The notes: a model not told the origin generated them from the sequence alone. Positions 55,506 through 64,000 are shown, counted from the first letter of the stretch. The stretch: 64,000 nt of DNA from Escherichia sp. E4742 (GCF_005843885.1 NZ_CP040443.1:186001-250000), one strand, 5' to 3'. A program made the numbers and translations.

Positions 55506-56108
55506 TTAAAAACCTGGTTCAACTTCGCGCATATCGGGTAGCTTGTGCGCGATCCCTTTATGGCAGTCAATACAGGTTTGCCCATCTTTCACCGCTTGAT
55601 CGTGCATCTTCGCGGCAACACCTTTCTGGGCGGTTAAATCCATAAACTCGAAGTTGTGACAGTTACGGCACTCCTGCGAGTTGTTGTCCTTCATTCGCCG
55701 CCACTCATTCTGTGCCATAGTCAGGCGATGAGCTTCGAATTTCTGCGGCGTGTCAATAACGCCCAGAATTTTACCATACAGCTCTTTACTTGCTTTGAGC
55801 TTGCGTATCATTTTCGGCACAAACTCGTGCGGGACGTGACAATCCGGGCAGGTAGCACGCACGCCGCTACGGTTGTTGTAATGCACGGAATCCATGTATT
55901 CCTGATACACCGTGTTGCGCATTTCGTGGCAGCTAATGCAGAACTCTTCAGTATTGGCTTTTTCCATACCGGTGTTAAAGCCGCCCCAGAAGACGATGCC
56001 GCCAACAAAACCAATCAACAGCAGCGTCCCCAGCGCCAGACGGCTGGGGGTACGCCACCATTTCCACAGGCGCTTAATCAGACCAGGCTTACGGTCAGAA
56101 TTTCCCAT
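55506..56108 (-). CDS. napC: Tetrahaem quinol dehydrogenase NapC
   Basis: A 200-residue membrane-anchored cytochrome c of the NapC/NirT family. One N-terminal helix (about 22-44) is followed by four CxxCH haem sites: CISCH, CPDCH, CRNCH and CIDCH. It takes electrons from menaquinol and passes them to NapAB. Confidence 0.98.
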   Translation of the reverse strand: MGNSDRKPGLIKRLWKWWRTPSRLALGTLLLIGFVGGIVFWGGFNTGMEKANTEEFCISCHEMRNTVYQEYMDSVHYNNRSGVRATCPDCHVPHEFVPKMIRKLKASKELYGKILGVIDTPQKFEAHRLTMAQNEWRRMKDNNSQECRNCHNFEFMDLTAQKGVAAKMHDQAVKDGQTCIDCHKGIAHKLPDMREVEPGF

Positions 56109-56117
56109 AATAACCTC

Positions 56118-56567
56118 TTATTTCCCGTAACCTTTTGATGGGGTAAAGGTATTCCCCACGATTGGCGCGGTATCGGCCTGCGGTACGTGACATTGCAGAC
56201 AGAAATAACGACGCGGAGCCACTTCTGCGCCCACTTTGCCGTCGCTGTCCATAAAGTGAGTAGGACTGATGCGCGGTGCGCCAGTGGTGCGATAGCTTTC
56301 AACACCGTGGCACTGTAAACAGCGGTTGGTATTGGTCGTTACCTGATAACCTTCAACGCTATGCGGGATCATTGGCGGCTGATTCACATAGTTCAGCGGC
56401 ATCCGATCCTGCTCTTTTGGCATCCGAATGGCCCCTTCCTGCGTCCCGGATACTTCCGGCGACTGGCTAAAATCGACGCCATTTGCCGCCCAAACCGCGC
56501 CGCTCACCACCAGGGCCAGCATCGCCGTCCATTGACACAGCGCTTTCTTCAGGTCATGGCTTTTCAT
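56118..56567 (-). CDS. napB: Dihaem cytochrome c subunit NapB
   Basis: A 149-residue periplasmic protein with a signal peptide (cleavage near VWA) and two haem sites, CLQCHGVE and CLQCHVPQ. It is the electron-transfer subunit of the nitrate reductase. I use ATG 56567 (MKSHDLKKAL); the frame opens seven codons upstream. It overlaps napH by 4 bp. Confidence 0.97.
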   Translation of the reverse strand: MKSHDLKKALCQWTAMLALVVSGAVWAANGVDFSQSPEVSGTQEGAIRMPKEQDRMPLNYVNQPPMIPHSVEGYQVTTNTNRCLQCHGVESYRTTGAPRISPTHFMDSDGKVGAEVAPRRYFCLQCHVPQADTAPIVGNTFTPSKGYGK

Positions 56568-57427
56568 GATTTCGCTCCCGAACTCCATCGTGTAGTTATT
56601 GTAAATACATCCTCAGAACAGACATCCACGCAGCGACCGCACGTCATGCAATCGCGGCTGGTGACCTGCACCGGGCTTTGTTCATCCAGCACCGGGGCAC
56701 GTAGCACATGCGGTTCCGGGCAAACATGAAAACAATCCATACAGCGGTTACATTTCTGCCGATCGGTGGCCGCAACGGTAATCACACCTTTGCTACCCAA
56801 CACGCCATACAGCGCGCCGACCGGACAAATATGGCCGCACCAGCCGTGTTCAACGACCAGTAGATCAAATAAAAACAGCGCGATAATAAGCAGCGCGCCG
56901 CTGCCAAATCCCATTACCAGGCTACGGCCCATCAGAGAAACGGGGTTGATCCATTCCCAGATGAGCGTGCCGGTTAAGGCCGATCCCACCAGGATCACGA
57001 CCAACAGCACGTACCGAATGTGGCGCGGGATGGTCGCAGACTGATTGAGCTCAAAGCGCCTGCGTAACCAGTTCGCTAAGTCAGTAATCGGGTTCAGCGG
57101 GCAGACCCAGCTGCAAAATAATCGCTTTCCTGCCAGGGCGTAGAGCACGGTGATAATCACCGCGCCGATCAGCGCCACCGAGGCAGGCAGATGACCGCTG
57201 GCAAGGCTTTGCAGCGTCATCAGCGGATCGGTCAGCGGAACGGTGTCGAATAACAGGCTACTGCTGTAGTTGCCATGCAAGATCCACACACCAAACCACG
57301 GGCCGCTCAAAAACATCCCCAGCACGAAGAACTGACAAAGGCGACGCAACACCAGCCAACGGTGACTGCGCCACCAGCCTTTCTTCGCCAGCGCCTCGCG
57401 CCCGGCGTCACGTTTACGATTTGCCAT
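56564..57427 (-). CDS. napH: Ferredoxin-type quinol dehydrogenase NapH
   Basis: A 287-residue membrane protein with four helices and two cytoplasmic CxxxCP motifs (CSWVCPLNP and CGHICPVGA). Two 4Fe-4S sites lie at the C-terminus (CNRCMDCFHVCP and CMTCGRCVDVC). With NapG it offers a second route from quinol to NapAB. Confidence 0.97.
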   Translation of the reverse strand: MANRKRDAGREALAKKGWWRSHRWLVLRRLCQFFVLGMFLSGPWFGVWILHGNYSSSLLFDTVPLTDPLMTLQSLASGHLPASVALIGAVIITVLYALAGKRLFCSWVCPLNPITDLANWLRRRFELNQSATIPRHIRYVLLVVILVGSALTGTLIWEWINPVSLMGRSLVMGFGSGALLIIALFLFDLLVVEHGWCGHICPVGALYGVLGSKGVITVAATDRQKCNRCMDCFHVCPEPHVLRAPVLDEQSPVQVTSRDCMTCGRCVDVCSEDVFTITTRWSSGAKS

Positions 57428-57440
57428 TGTTCCCCTCCAG

Positions 57441-58109
57441 CTAACCGAAGCGGTAATGGTGACCTAACTCCCCTTTCGCCAGTGACAGCGGTAACACCTT
57501 GATTGCCGGTTGTTCCAGCACACACACCTTTTCGCACTTACCGCAGCCGGTACAGGCGTCGCTGTGAACCGTCGGCAGAAAGCGGGCGTGCTTACCGGTA
57601 CGCGTGTTACGCTCCAGCTCCAGGGTGATTGCCTCATCAATTTTCGGGCATTCGCGATAACAAACATCGCAGCGCAGCCCCTGAAAGTTGAGACAGTTTT
57701 CCTGGTCCACCAGCACCGCCAGCCCCATCCGCGCGTCGTCGATCGATTCGATCTCACGATCCAGCGCGCCGCTGGGGCATACTTTGGCGCACGGAACGTC
57801 CTCACACATTTCGCAAGGAATATCCCGCGCGACAAAATACGGCGTACCTGCCGACAGACCAGAGGCCAGCGTCGCCAGTTTTAAGGTGTCGTAAGGGCAA
57901 GCCTGAACACACTGACCGCAACGCACACAGGCACTGGCAAAGGCGTTCTCGTTTATGGCTCCGGGCGGGCGCAACCGCACGCCAGATGCGCGTGCGGTTT
58001 GCTGTTGTAACCCCAGCGCCACACCCACGGCAGCCAGCCCGCCTGCTGTGCGAACGACATCGCGCAGAAAGCGGCGGCGACCATTTTGAGGTTTCGCTGA
58101 CCGGGACAT
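57441..58109 (-). CDS. napG: Ferredoxin-type protein NapG, short C-terminus
   Basis: A 222-residue periplasmic ferredoxin with a twin-arginine-like signal (RRRFLRDVVRTAGG). It has four 4Fe-4S sites: CVRCGQCVQACP, CEMCEDVPCAKVCP, CDVCYRECP and CTGCGKCEKVC. It works with NapH in electron delivery. The frame ends at TAG after HHYRFG. The K-12 protein as I remember it has 231 residues and continues WLEGNNGKS; here the codons after the TAG still read LEGNNGKS, so a TGG-to-TAG change fits. All cluster sites are upstream of it. Confidence 0.95.
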   Translation of the reverse strand: MSRSAKPQNGRRRFLRDVVRTAGGLAAVGVALGLQQQTARASGVRLRPPGAINENAFASACVRCGQCVQACPYDTLKLATLASGLSAGTPYFVARDIPCEMCEDVPCAKVCPSGALDREIESIDDARMGLAVLVDQENCLNFQGLRCDVCYRECPKIDEAITLELERNTRTGKHARFLPTVHSDACTGCGKCEKVCVLEQPAIKVLPLSLAKGELGHHYRFG

Positions 58110-58115
58110 AATGGC

Positions 58116-60602
58116 TTACACCTTCTCCAGTTTGACCGCGCACTTCTTGAAGTCCGTCTCTTTCGAGAGCGGATCGGTCGCGTCCAGCGTCAGTTTGTTA
58201 ACCAGCTGTGCGGCGTCGAAGAACGGCATATACACCAGGCCCTGCGGCGGACGGTTACGACCGCGCGTTTCGACAATCGAGATCACTTCGCCACGGCGAG
58301 AAACCACTTTCACTTTGTCGCCACGACGCAGATCGCGCGCTTTCGCATCCAGCGGGTGAATAAACAGGACCGCTTCCGGGAAGGCACGGTGCAGTTCTGG
58401 CACACGGCGAGTCATACTGCCGGTATGCCAGTGCTCCAGGACGCGTCCGGTAGAGAGCCACAGGTCGTACTCTTCATCCGGTGCTTCCGCCGCCGGTTCG
58501 AACGGCAGCGCGAAGATCACCGCTTTGCCATCCGGTTTACCGTAGAACTTATAGCCTTCGCCCGCTTTCACATACGGGTCGTTACCTTCGCTGTAACGCC
58601 ACTGCGTTTCTTTACCGTTCACCACCGGCCAGCGCAGACCGCGCGCTTTGTGGTAGTCATCGAACGGCGCGAGATCGTGACCGTGACCGCGACCAAACCA
58701 TGCGTACTCTTCGAACAGCCCTTTTTGCAAGTAGAAGCCCAGCTCGCGGGATTCATCGTTCAGCTGATCTTCCGCCAGTTCGGATACCGGGAATTTGCTC
58801 ACTTCGGGGGTGGCATACAGAACTTCGTACAGCGTTTTGCCACGCAGTTCCGGTTTCTTCGCCAGCAGCTCTTCCGGCCATACTTCTTCAGTTTTGAAGC
58901 GGCGGGAGAACTGGACTAACTGCCAGAGATCCGATTTCGCTTCGCCTGGTGCCTGCACCTGCTGACGCCAGAACTGAGTACGGCGTTCGGCGTTACCGTA
59001 AGCGCCCTCTTTCTCTACCCACATTGCGGTCGGCAGGATCAAGTCGGCGGCCAGCGCACTGACTGTCGGATACGGATCGGAGACGATGATAAAGTTGCGC
59101 GGATCGCGCCAGCCCGGCATACGCTCTTCATTAATGTTCGGCCCGGCCTGCATGTTGTTGGTACACATGGTCCAGTAAACATTCAGCTTGCCGTCTTTCA
59201 GCGCACGGTCCTGTGCTACCGCGTGCAGACCGATTTTCGCCGGAATGGTGCCGCTCGGGATATTCCACTTCTTCTCGCAGATATCACGGTGTTTCTCGTT
59301 AGTCACCACCATGTCCGCAGGCAGACGGTGAGCAAAGGTGCCCACTTCACGCGCAGTACCACACGCGGAAGGCTGCCCGGTCAGGGAGAACGGACCGCAA
59401 CCCGGCTGGGAAATTTTGCCGGTCAGCAGGTGCAGGTTGTAGACCAGGTTGTTGGCCCACACGCCACGGGTATGCTGGTTGAAGCCCATCGTCCAGTAGG
59501 AGATGACTTTCTTGTTCGGATCGGCATACAGCTGCGCCAGCTGTTCCAGCTGATCTTTTGGTACGCCAGTCATTTCGGCGGTTTTTTCCAGCGTATATTC
59601 GGCAACGAAGGCTTTGTAATCTTCAAAGCTCATCGGTTCGGAGGCGTCAGAACCCGGATTCTTCGCTGCTTTTTCCAGCGGATGGGTCGGACGTAAACCG
59701 TAGCCGATGTCCGTCGCCCCTTTGCGCAGGTTAACGTGTTTGCTGAAGAAGTCCTGATTTATCGCATTGTTTTGAATGATATAGTTGGCGATGTAATTCA
59801 GGATCACCAGGTCAGACTGTGGCGTAAAGATGATGCCGTTATCCGCCAGCTCGAAGCTACGATGCTGGTAGGTAGAAAGCACCGCCACGGTGACGTTCTG
59901 GTTAGAGAGACGACGGTTAGTGATGCGCGACCAGAGGATCGGGTGCATCTCCGCCATATTCGCGCCCCACAGCACAAACGCGTCAGCCTGTTCGATATCG
60001 TCATAGCAGCCCATCGGCTCATCCATACCAAAGGTACGCATAAAGCCAACTACTGCCGACGCCATACAGTGACGCGCGTTCGGGTCGATGTTGTTCGAAC
60101 GGAAGCCCGCTTTAAACAGCTTGGAGGCGGCATAACCTTCCCAGATAGTCCATTGACCAGAACCGAACATACCGATCGATTCCGGCCCTTTTTCTTTCAG
60201 GGCGGTTTTGAATTTCTCTTCCATCACATCGAAGGCCTGATCCCAGGTGATTGGGGTAAATTCGCCTTCTTTGTCATATTTACCGTTTTTCATACGCAGA
60301 AGCGGCTGCGTCAAACGGTCTTTACCGTACATGATTTTGGGCAGGAAATAGCCCTTAATGCAGTTCAGGCCACGGTTAACCGGTGCATCCGGGTCGCCCT
60401 GACAGGCCACCACACGCCCCTGCTGCGTTCCGACCAGAACACCGCAACCGGTACCGCAGAAACGGCACGGCGCTTTATCCCATTTAATGGCTTCCTGCTG
60501 ACCAACAACGGCGCGGGCAACGCCCGGCACGCTGAGACCGGCAGCCGCCGCAGCGGCCGCAACGGCGTTAGCTTTCATAAAGCTACGACGACTGAGTTTC
60601 AT
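58116..60602 (-). CDS. napA: Periplasmic nitrate reductase catalytic subunit NapA
   Basis: An 828-residue molybdopterin enzyme that reduces nitrate to nitrite in the periplasm. The Tat signal is SRRSFMKANA. The 4Fe-4S site is CRFCGTGCGVLVG plus a later Cys in GLNCIKGYF. The molybdenum-ligand Cys is in RHCMASAVVGF. The C-terminal cofactor domain holds DLWLSTGRVLEHWHTGSMT. It overlaps napD by 4 bp and is full length. Confidence 0.98.
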   Translation of the reverse strand: MKLSRRSFMKANAVAAAAAAAGLSVPGVARAVVGQQEAIKWDKAPCRFCGTGCGVLVGTQQGRVVACQGDPDAPVNRGLNCIKGYFLPKIMYGKDRLTQPLLRMKNGKYDKEGEFTPITWDQAFDVMEEKFKTALKEKGPESIGMFGSGQWTIWEGYAASKLFKAGFRSNNIDPNARHCMASAVVGFMRTFGMDEPMGCYDDIEQADAFVLWGANMAEMHPILWSRITNRRLSNQNVTVAVLSTYQHRSFELADNGIIFTPQSDLVILNYIANYIIQNNAINQDFFSKHVNLRKGATDIGYGLRPTHPLEKAAKNPGSDASEPMSFEDYKAFVAEYTLEKTAEMTGVPKDQLEQLAQLYADPNKKVISYWTMGFNQHTRGVWANNLVYNLHLLTGKISQPGCGPFSLTGQPSACGTAREVGTFAHRLPADMVVTNEKHRDICEKKWNIPSGTIPAKIGLHAVAQDRALKDGKLNVYWTMCTNNMQAGPNINEERMPGWRDPRNFIIVSDPYPTVSALAADLILPTAMWVEKEGAYGNAERRTQFWRQQVQAPGEAKSDLWQLVQFSRRFKTEEVWPEELLAKKPELRGKTLYEVLYATPEVSKFPVSELAEDQLNDESRELGFYLQKGLFEEYAWFGRGHGHDLAPFDDYHKARGLRWPVVNGKETQWRYSEGNDPYVKAGEGYKFYGKPDGKAVIFALPFEPAAEAPDEEYDLWLSTGRVLEHWHTGSMTRRVPELHRAFPEAVLFIHPLDAKARDLRRGDKVKVVSRRGEVISIVETRGRNRPPQGLVYMPFFDAAQLVNKLTLDATDPLSKETDFKKCAVKLEKV

Positions 60603-60862
60603 GGTGTTTCCTCACCTTGCTCTTCCTGCTGGTGATAAACCAGCGACACCGCCAGCACGCCCTCTACGTTGCGTACTGACTCAATGGTTTGGATCAGCGT
60701 TTCGCTGTCTTCTGCTTCCACCACCACAATCAACTGACCGCTTGGCGCGTCGCTGACAGCGACTTCACAGCCGGGAAAGGCGTTCAGTTGGGTGCTGATG
60801 TCTGAAATTCGTTCGCTTTTGGCCTGAACGACCAGGCTGCAAACTTGCCAGTTAGTGTGCAT
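60599..60862 (-). CDS. napD: NapA-specific chaperone NapD
   Basis: An 87-residue ferredoxin-fold chaperone that binds the NapA Tat signal and holds export until the cofactor is in. It starts MHTNWQVCSLVVQAK. It overlaps napF by 11 bp and napA by 4 bp. Confidence 0.96.
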   Translation of the reverse strand: MHTNWQVCSLVVQAKSERISDISTQLNAFPGCEVAVSDAPSGQLIVVVEAEDSETLIQTIESVRNVEGVLAVSLVYHQQEEQGEETP

Positions 60863-61346
60863 GGAGATACTCCGCAGTTATGGCTGATACCGGACAGCTG
60901 GCTGCACATGCTCCACATCCGTTGCAAAGTTGGCTATTAAGTTGCGGCTGGTAGATCCCGGAGAGCGTCGGGCGAAAGATAATTGCCATTGGCTCACAGC
61001 TATCCTGACAGCGGCGGCATTCAACTGACTGATACGCCAGGCACGCGTCCCCAATGGTGAACTGCAAATCCCAGGCCCTAGTGTGGCGCGGAGAAAATAG
61101 CGATTCGGGGCAAGCCTGCGCGCAGGCGTAACAGAAGCTGCACTCGTTATTTTTGAAATTAACGCTCGGATAGCCACCCGCGCCGCGTTGCAGAATGTTG
61201 TTTTCACAAGCATTAATACAGGCATCGCAGCGGGTGCAATGGGTCAGAAAATGAGATTCATCACCGGACCAGGGCGGACGGATACCGTTACTGGCTTTGC
61301 GCCAGCGACCAGTCAGTATGCCCCGACGGGATGCATCAATCTTCAC
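60852..61346 (-). CDS. napF: Ferredoxin-type protein NapF
   Basis: A 164-residue cytoplasmic iron-sulfur protein with 4Fe-4S sites in CTRCDACINACE, CSFCYACAQACP and CNGCGACAASCP, and extra cysteines in CRRCQDSCEP. It interacts with NapA before export. It is the first gene of the nap-ccm array, and a perfect NarP site lies about 115 bp upstream. Confidence 0.97.
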   Translation of the reverse strand: MKIDASRRGILTGRWRKASNGIRPPWSGDESHFLTHCTRCDACINACENNILQRGAGGYPSVNFKNNECSFCYACAQACPESLFSPRHTRAWDLQFTIGDACLAYQSVECRRCQDSCEPMAIIFRPTLSGIYQPQLNSQLCNGCGACAASCPVSAITAEYLHAH

Positions 61347-61454
61347 ATTGACCTTCCATCATTAACGTGCTCTGAAAATTGAGAGCGACCAAATAAACCG
61401 CATAATTAATAAGCCATTTTTATAGGCGCTAAGATATTAAAGGATGTGTCAAAG

Positions 61455-61619
61455 ATGCATACCCCGATCGGGGTAAAACCTGTAGCAGGATCAAAAGAGT
61501 GGCGGGAAGGCTGGCAAAAATGGGCTTTTATTCACATTTCAACCGGTTATAAACAATTTTACATAGCGATAAATTCACCAAAGATATTTCTCCAGGCTTC
61601 GCCATCCATCAGCATATAA
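61455..61619 (+). CDS. yojO: YojO, small protein of unknown function
   Basis: A 54-residue frame starting MHTPIGVKPVAGSKEWREGW at ATG 61455, with AAGGA about 10 bases upstream. It matches the E. coli small gene yojO, as I remember it, at its N-terminus; the second half looks more divergent. It lies between the divergent napF and eco genes, and its first codons contain the nap NarP site. There is no signal peptide or motif. Function, and even expression, is unknown. Confidence 0.65.
   Translation: MHTPIGVKPVAGSKEWREGWQKWAFIHISTGYKQFYIAINSPKIFLQASPSISI
61460..61475 (-). promoter_or_regulatory. NarP/NarL 7-2-7 site of the nap promoter
   Basis: TACCCCG-AT-CGGGGTA is a perfect inverted pair of NarP heptamers with the 2-bp spacer NarP needs. 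It lies about 115 bp upstream of napF. A weak FNR half-site (TTGAT on the minus strand, 61490-61494) lies beyond it, as expected for an anaerobic nitrate-induced promoter. Confidence 0.88.
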
Positions 61620-61749
61620 CTCCAAAAGAGAAGGTAAAGTTGTCTGAATATTCTATGCATTATTCATAAAGCAAATTAATAAATCTGATGAATATGTTAA
61701 CCTTCAGCGACATCATCGGTGAAAACCTATAAATGAAGAAGGAAAACAA

Positions 61750-62238
61750 ATGAAGACCATTCTACCTGCAGTGTTGTTTGCCGCTTTCGCCGCCACCTCA
61801 GCCTGGGCGGCAGACAGCGTCCAGCCACTGGAAAAAATCGCCCCTTATCCGCAAGCTGAAAAAGGGATGAAGCGTCAGGTGATTCAGTTAACCCCGCAAG
61901 AAGATGAATCTACCCTGAAAGTAGAACTGTTAATCGGTCAGACGCTGGAAGTTGACTGCAATCTGCATCGTCTCGGCGGGAAACTGGAAAGCAAAACGCT
62001 GGAAGGCTGGGGCTATGATTATTATGTCTTTGATAAAGTTAGCTCCCCGGTTTCTACGATGATGGCCTGCCCGGATGGCAAGAAAGAGAAGAAATTTGTC
62101 ACCGCGTATCTGGGCGATGCCGGAATGCTGCGTTACAACAGCAAGCTGCCGATCGTGGTGTATACGCCAGACAATGTGGATGTGAAATACCGCATCTGGA
62201 AGGCAGAAGAGAAAATTGAGAACGCGGTAGTTCGCTAA
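61750..62238 (+). CDS. eco: Ecotin, periplasmic serine protease inhibitor
   Basis: A 162-residue protein with a signal peptide (MKTILPAVLFAAFAATSAWA) and the ecotin fold. The reactive loop is SSPVSTMMACPDGKK with the Met-Met P1-P1' pair. The two cysteines of the disulfide lie in VDCNLHRL and MMACPDG. It inhibits trypsin-like and elastase-like proteases as a dimer. It is followed by a REP array. Confidence 0.97.
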   Translation: MKTILPAVLFAAFAATSAWAADSVQPLEKIAPYPQAEKGMKRQVIQLTPQEDESTLKVELLIGQTLEVDCNLHRLGGKLESKTLEGWGYDYYVFDKVSSPVSTMMACPDGKKEKKFVTAYLGDAGMLRYNSKLPIVVYTPDNVDVKYRIWKAEEKIENAVVR

Positions 62239-62254
62239 ACACAGCGTACCGCCC

Positions 62255-62650
62255 ATCGGTCGGATAAGGCGATCATGCCGCATCCGACATCTAACGTCCG
62301 AACCGGTTGCCTGATGCGACGCTGACGCGTCTTATCAGGCCTACGCCGCTGTGAAACGCGGCACCCCGTAGGTCGGATAAGGCGGTTACGCCGCATCCGA
62401 CATCCAACGCCCGAGCCGGTTGCCTGATGCGACGCTGGCGCGTCTTATCAGGCCTACGCCACTGTGAAATGCTGCACTCCGTAGGTCGGATAAGGCGGTT
62501 ACGCCGCATCCGACATCTAACGTCCGAACCGGTTGCCTGATGCGACGCTGACGCGTCTTATCAGGCCTACGCCGCTGTGAAACGCGGCACCCCGTAGGTC
62601 GGATAAGGCGGTTACGCCGCATCCGACACTCAATGCCGGATGCGGCGCAC
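62255..62650. repeat. REP/BIME array with 113-bp period between eco and mqo
   Basis: The 414-bp convergent gap is almost entirely REP elements. CGGATAAGGCG-type units begin at about 62261, 62374, 62487 and 62600, exactly 113 bp apart. Each is paired with an inverted GCCTGATGCGACG ... CGTCTTATCAGGC unit. The intervening bases (GCCGCATCCGACAT, ACCGGTTGCC) repeat with few changes. This is a BIME-type array that likely serves 3'-end stability and gyrase or IHF binding. Confidence 0.93.
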
Positions 62651-62652
62651 CA

Positions 62653-64000
62653 TTACAACGCAATATCCGCGACTTCTTTTTGAACTGATTGCGGTTTCAA
62701 CTGCGGTTTCGGCGTACTGTCTGCCGCCTGAGGCTTGTCGTATTTCAGCCCCAGCACTTCGCTGGTGTACTGCAACTCACGTTCTGTTGCTGCCACATCA
62801 CCGTTCAACTTGCTGCCATAAGACGGAACGATCGCTTTCAGCGTAGCCTGCCATTGCGGGCTGGAAACGCGATCGCCAAACACTTTTTCCAGCAGATTCA
62901 ACATAATTGGTGCGGCGGTTGACGCCCCCGGTGATGCCCCCAGCAACGCGGCAATAGTCCCTTGCTGGTCGCTGACCACTTCTGTTCCCAGACGCAGTAC
63001 ACCGCCTTTGTCGGCATCACGCTTGATAATCTGTACGCGCTGCCCCGCTTGCCACAAACGCCAGTCCTCTTTTTTCGCCTGTGGATAGTACTCTTTCAGC
63101 GCTGCAAAACGATCCTCTTCACTCAACATCACCTGACTTATCAGGTATTTCACCAGATCGAAATTATCCAGCCCGACATGCATCATCGGCATCACGTTGG
63201 AAGTGGTGGTGGAACTCATCAGATCCCACAACGAACCGTTTTTGAGGAATTTGGTTGAGAAGGTGGCAAATGGTCCAAACAGCACTACGCGTTTACCGTC
63301 CAGAACACGGGTATCGATATGCGGAACCGACATCGGCGGCGCACCAACAGATGCTTTACCGTAGACCTTCGCCAGATGACGGTTAACCACGTCAGGGTTT
63401 TCCGAGACGAGGAACTGACCGCCCACCGGGAAACCAGCGTACTCTTTCGCTTCCGGGATACCGGATTCTTGCAAAAGTTTCAGCGCCGCACCGCCCGCGC
63501 CGATAAAGACAAATTTCGCGCGGATGTTCTGTACAGTGCCATTTTTCAGATCGGCAATGGTGACGGTCCAGGTGTTGTCGTCATTACGTTTGAGGCCGCG
63601 GACTTCGCTACTGAGTTGCAGCGAGAAGTTAGATTTTTTCTGCAAGGAAGCAATTAACTGGCGAGTGATTTCACCATAGTTCACATCGGTGCCGATTTCT
63701 GTACGCGTGGCCGCGACTTTCTGCTGTGGATCGCGTCCTTCCATCACGAGTGGCGCCCACTCTTTGATTTGCGCGTGATCTTCGGAGTAACGCATACCGC
63801 GAAACAACGAACTTTGTTGCAAGGCCGCGTAACGGGCGCGCAGGAAGTTGACGTTATCCTCGCCCCAGACAAAGCTCATGTGCGGAACGGTGTTAATAAA
63901 TGAGCGCGGGGTACGCAACACGCCACGCTCGACCTGGTGCGCCCAGAACTGGCGGGAAATCTGGAATGCTTCGTTAATGGCAACTGCTTTTTCGATACTG
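62653..64000 (-). CDS. mqo: Malate:quinone oxidoreductase Mqo, C-terminal part
   Basis: The last 449 codons of mqo; the 5' part lies beyond the right edge. The visible protein includes VERGVLRTPRSFINTVPHMSF, KFVFIGAGGAALKLLQESGIPE and LLGASPGASTAAPIMLNLLE, which are Mqo family blocks. It is a peripheral membrane flavoprotein that oxidises malate to oxaloacetate and reduces quinone. The frame stays open from the stop at 62653 to base 64000; an internal ATG at 63921 is not the real start. Confidence 0.97.
   Translation of the reverse strand, partial: SIEKAVAINEAFQISRQFWAHQVERGVLRTPRSFINTVPHMSFVWGEDNVNFLRARYAALQQSSLFRGMRYSEDHAQIKEWAPLVMEGRDPQQKVAATRTEIGTDVNYGEITRQLIASLQKKSNFSLQLSSEVRGLKRNDDNTWTVTIADLKNGTVQNIRAKFVFIGAGGAALKLLQESGIPEAKEYAGFPVGGQFLVSENPDVVNRHLAKVYGKASVGAPPMSVPHIDTRVLDGKRVVLFGPFATFSTKFLKNGSLWDLMSSTTTSNVMPMMHVGLDNFDLVKYLISQVMLSEEDRFAALKEYYPQAKKEDWRLWQAGQRVQIIKRDADKGGVLRLGTEVVSDQQGTIAALLGASPGASTAAPIMLNLLEKVFGDRVSSPQWQATLKAIVPSYGSKLNGDVAATERELQYTSEVLGLKYDKPQAADSTPKPQLKPQSVQKEVADIAL

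Noticed and set aside
62255..62650. Regularly spaced repeats that could be taken for a CRISPR array
   Set aside because: The units are REP palindromes 113 bp apart with near-identical linkers, not short direct repeats with unique spacers, and no cas gene is nearby.
63921..63921. ATG at 63921 as the mqo start
   Set aside because: The frame continues to the window edge with mqo-like sequence (FQISRQFWAHQVERGV), so the real start lies outside.

Overview
The window is chromosomal DNA of Escherichia coli or a very close relative. Gene order, protein lengths and sequences match, from memory, the K-12 stretch mgl-galS ... nap-eco-mqo almost gene for gene. Local differences show it is not K-12. An extra serine/phosphoserine locus sits between yeiG and cirA. 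nupX, rihB and yeiL are missing between yeiI and psuT. yejO is missing between proL and narP. A few genes (galS, napG, perhaps lpxT) end slightly early compared with the K-12 proteins as I remember them. No database comparison was possible.

Layout. 1-5.6 kb: the 5' end of mglA, mglB and galS (galactose uptake and its repressor, with CRP and GalR/GalS sites), then yeiB, folE and yeiG. 5.56-9.76 kb: an accessory, AT-richer block with two divergent arms. The leftward arm holds a serine-dehydratase-like gene and an XRE regulator. The rightward arm holds a phosphoserine-phosphatase-like gene and an organophosphate-antiporter-family gene. 9.8-17.8 kb: cirA (Fur-controlled), lysP, yeiE/yeiH, nfo, yeiI. 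17.9-25.4 kb: the pseudouridine genes psuK-psuG-psuT and the fructose operon fruBKA with two Cra sites. 25.7-34.1 kb: setB, yeiW, efpL, yeiQ, yeiR, lpxT, mepS, pdeN. 34.2-39.8 kb: the yejABEF peptide importer. 39.8-48.2 kb: yejG, bcr, rsuA, radD, rplY, yejK, yejL, yejM and tRNA-Pro(GGG). 48.3-61.3 kb: narP, then on the other strand the long napFDAGHBC-ccmABCDEFGH array for periplasmic nitrate reduction and cytochrome c maturation. 61.4-64 kb: the nap control region with small gene yojO, eco, a 113-bp-period REP array, and mqo running off the right edge.

How the genes work together. Most units are self-contained. Mgl imports galactose under GalS. FruBKA takes up and phosphorylates fructose. 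PsuT/PsuG/PsuK import, phosphorylate and cleave pseudouridine. YejABEF imports peptides. The nap and ccm genes make a haem-containing nitrate reductase and the machinery that builds its cytochromes, and the nearby response regulator NarP has a perfect 7-2-7 site upstream of napF.

The most interesting item is the accessory block. The transporter keeps both phosphate-binding arginines and the histidine of the GlpT/UhpT family. The phosphatase keeps every catalytic and phosphoserine-binding residue of SerB-type enzymes. The dehydratase keeps the three Fe-S cysteines of bacterial serine deaminases but differs in other conserved motifs. I infer a pathway that imports O-phosphoserine or a similar phosphorylated hydroxy-amino acid, dephosphorylates it and deaminates it. 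Other points are three 18-bp tandem repeats upstream of psuK, an unannotated 26-codon reading frame built into the fruA terminator region, and terminators arranged so that the narP and ccm transcripts should overlap at their 3' ends.
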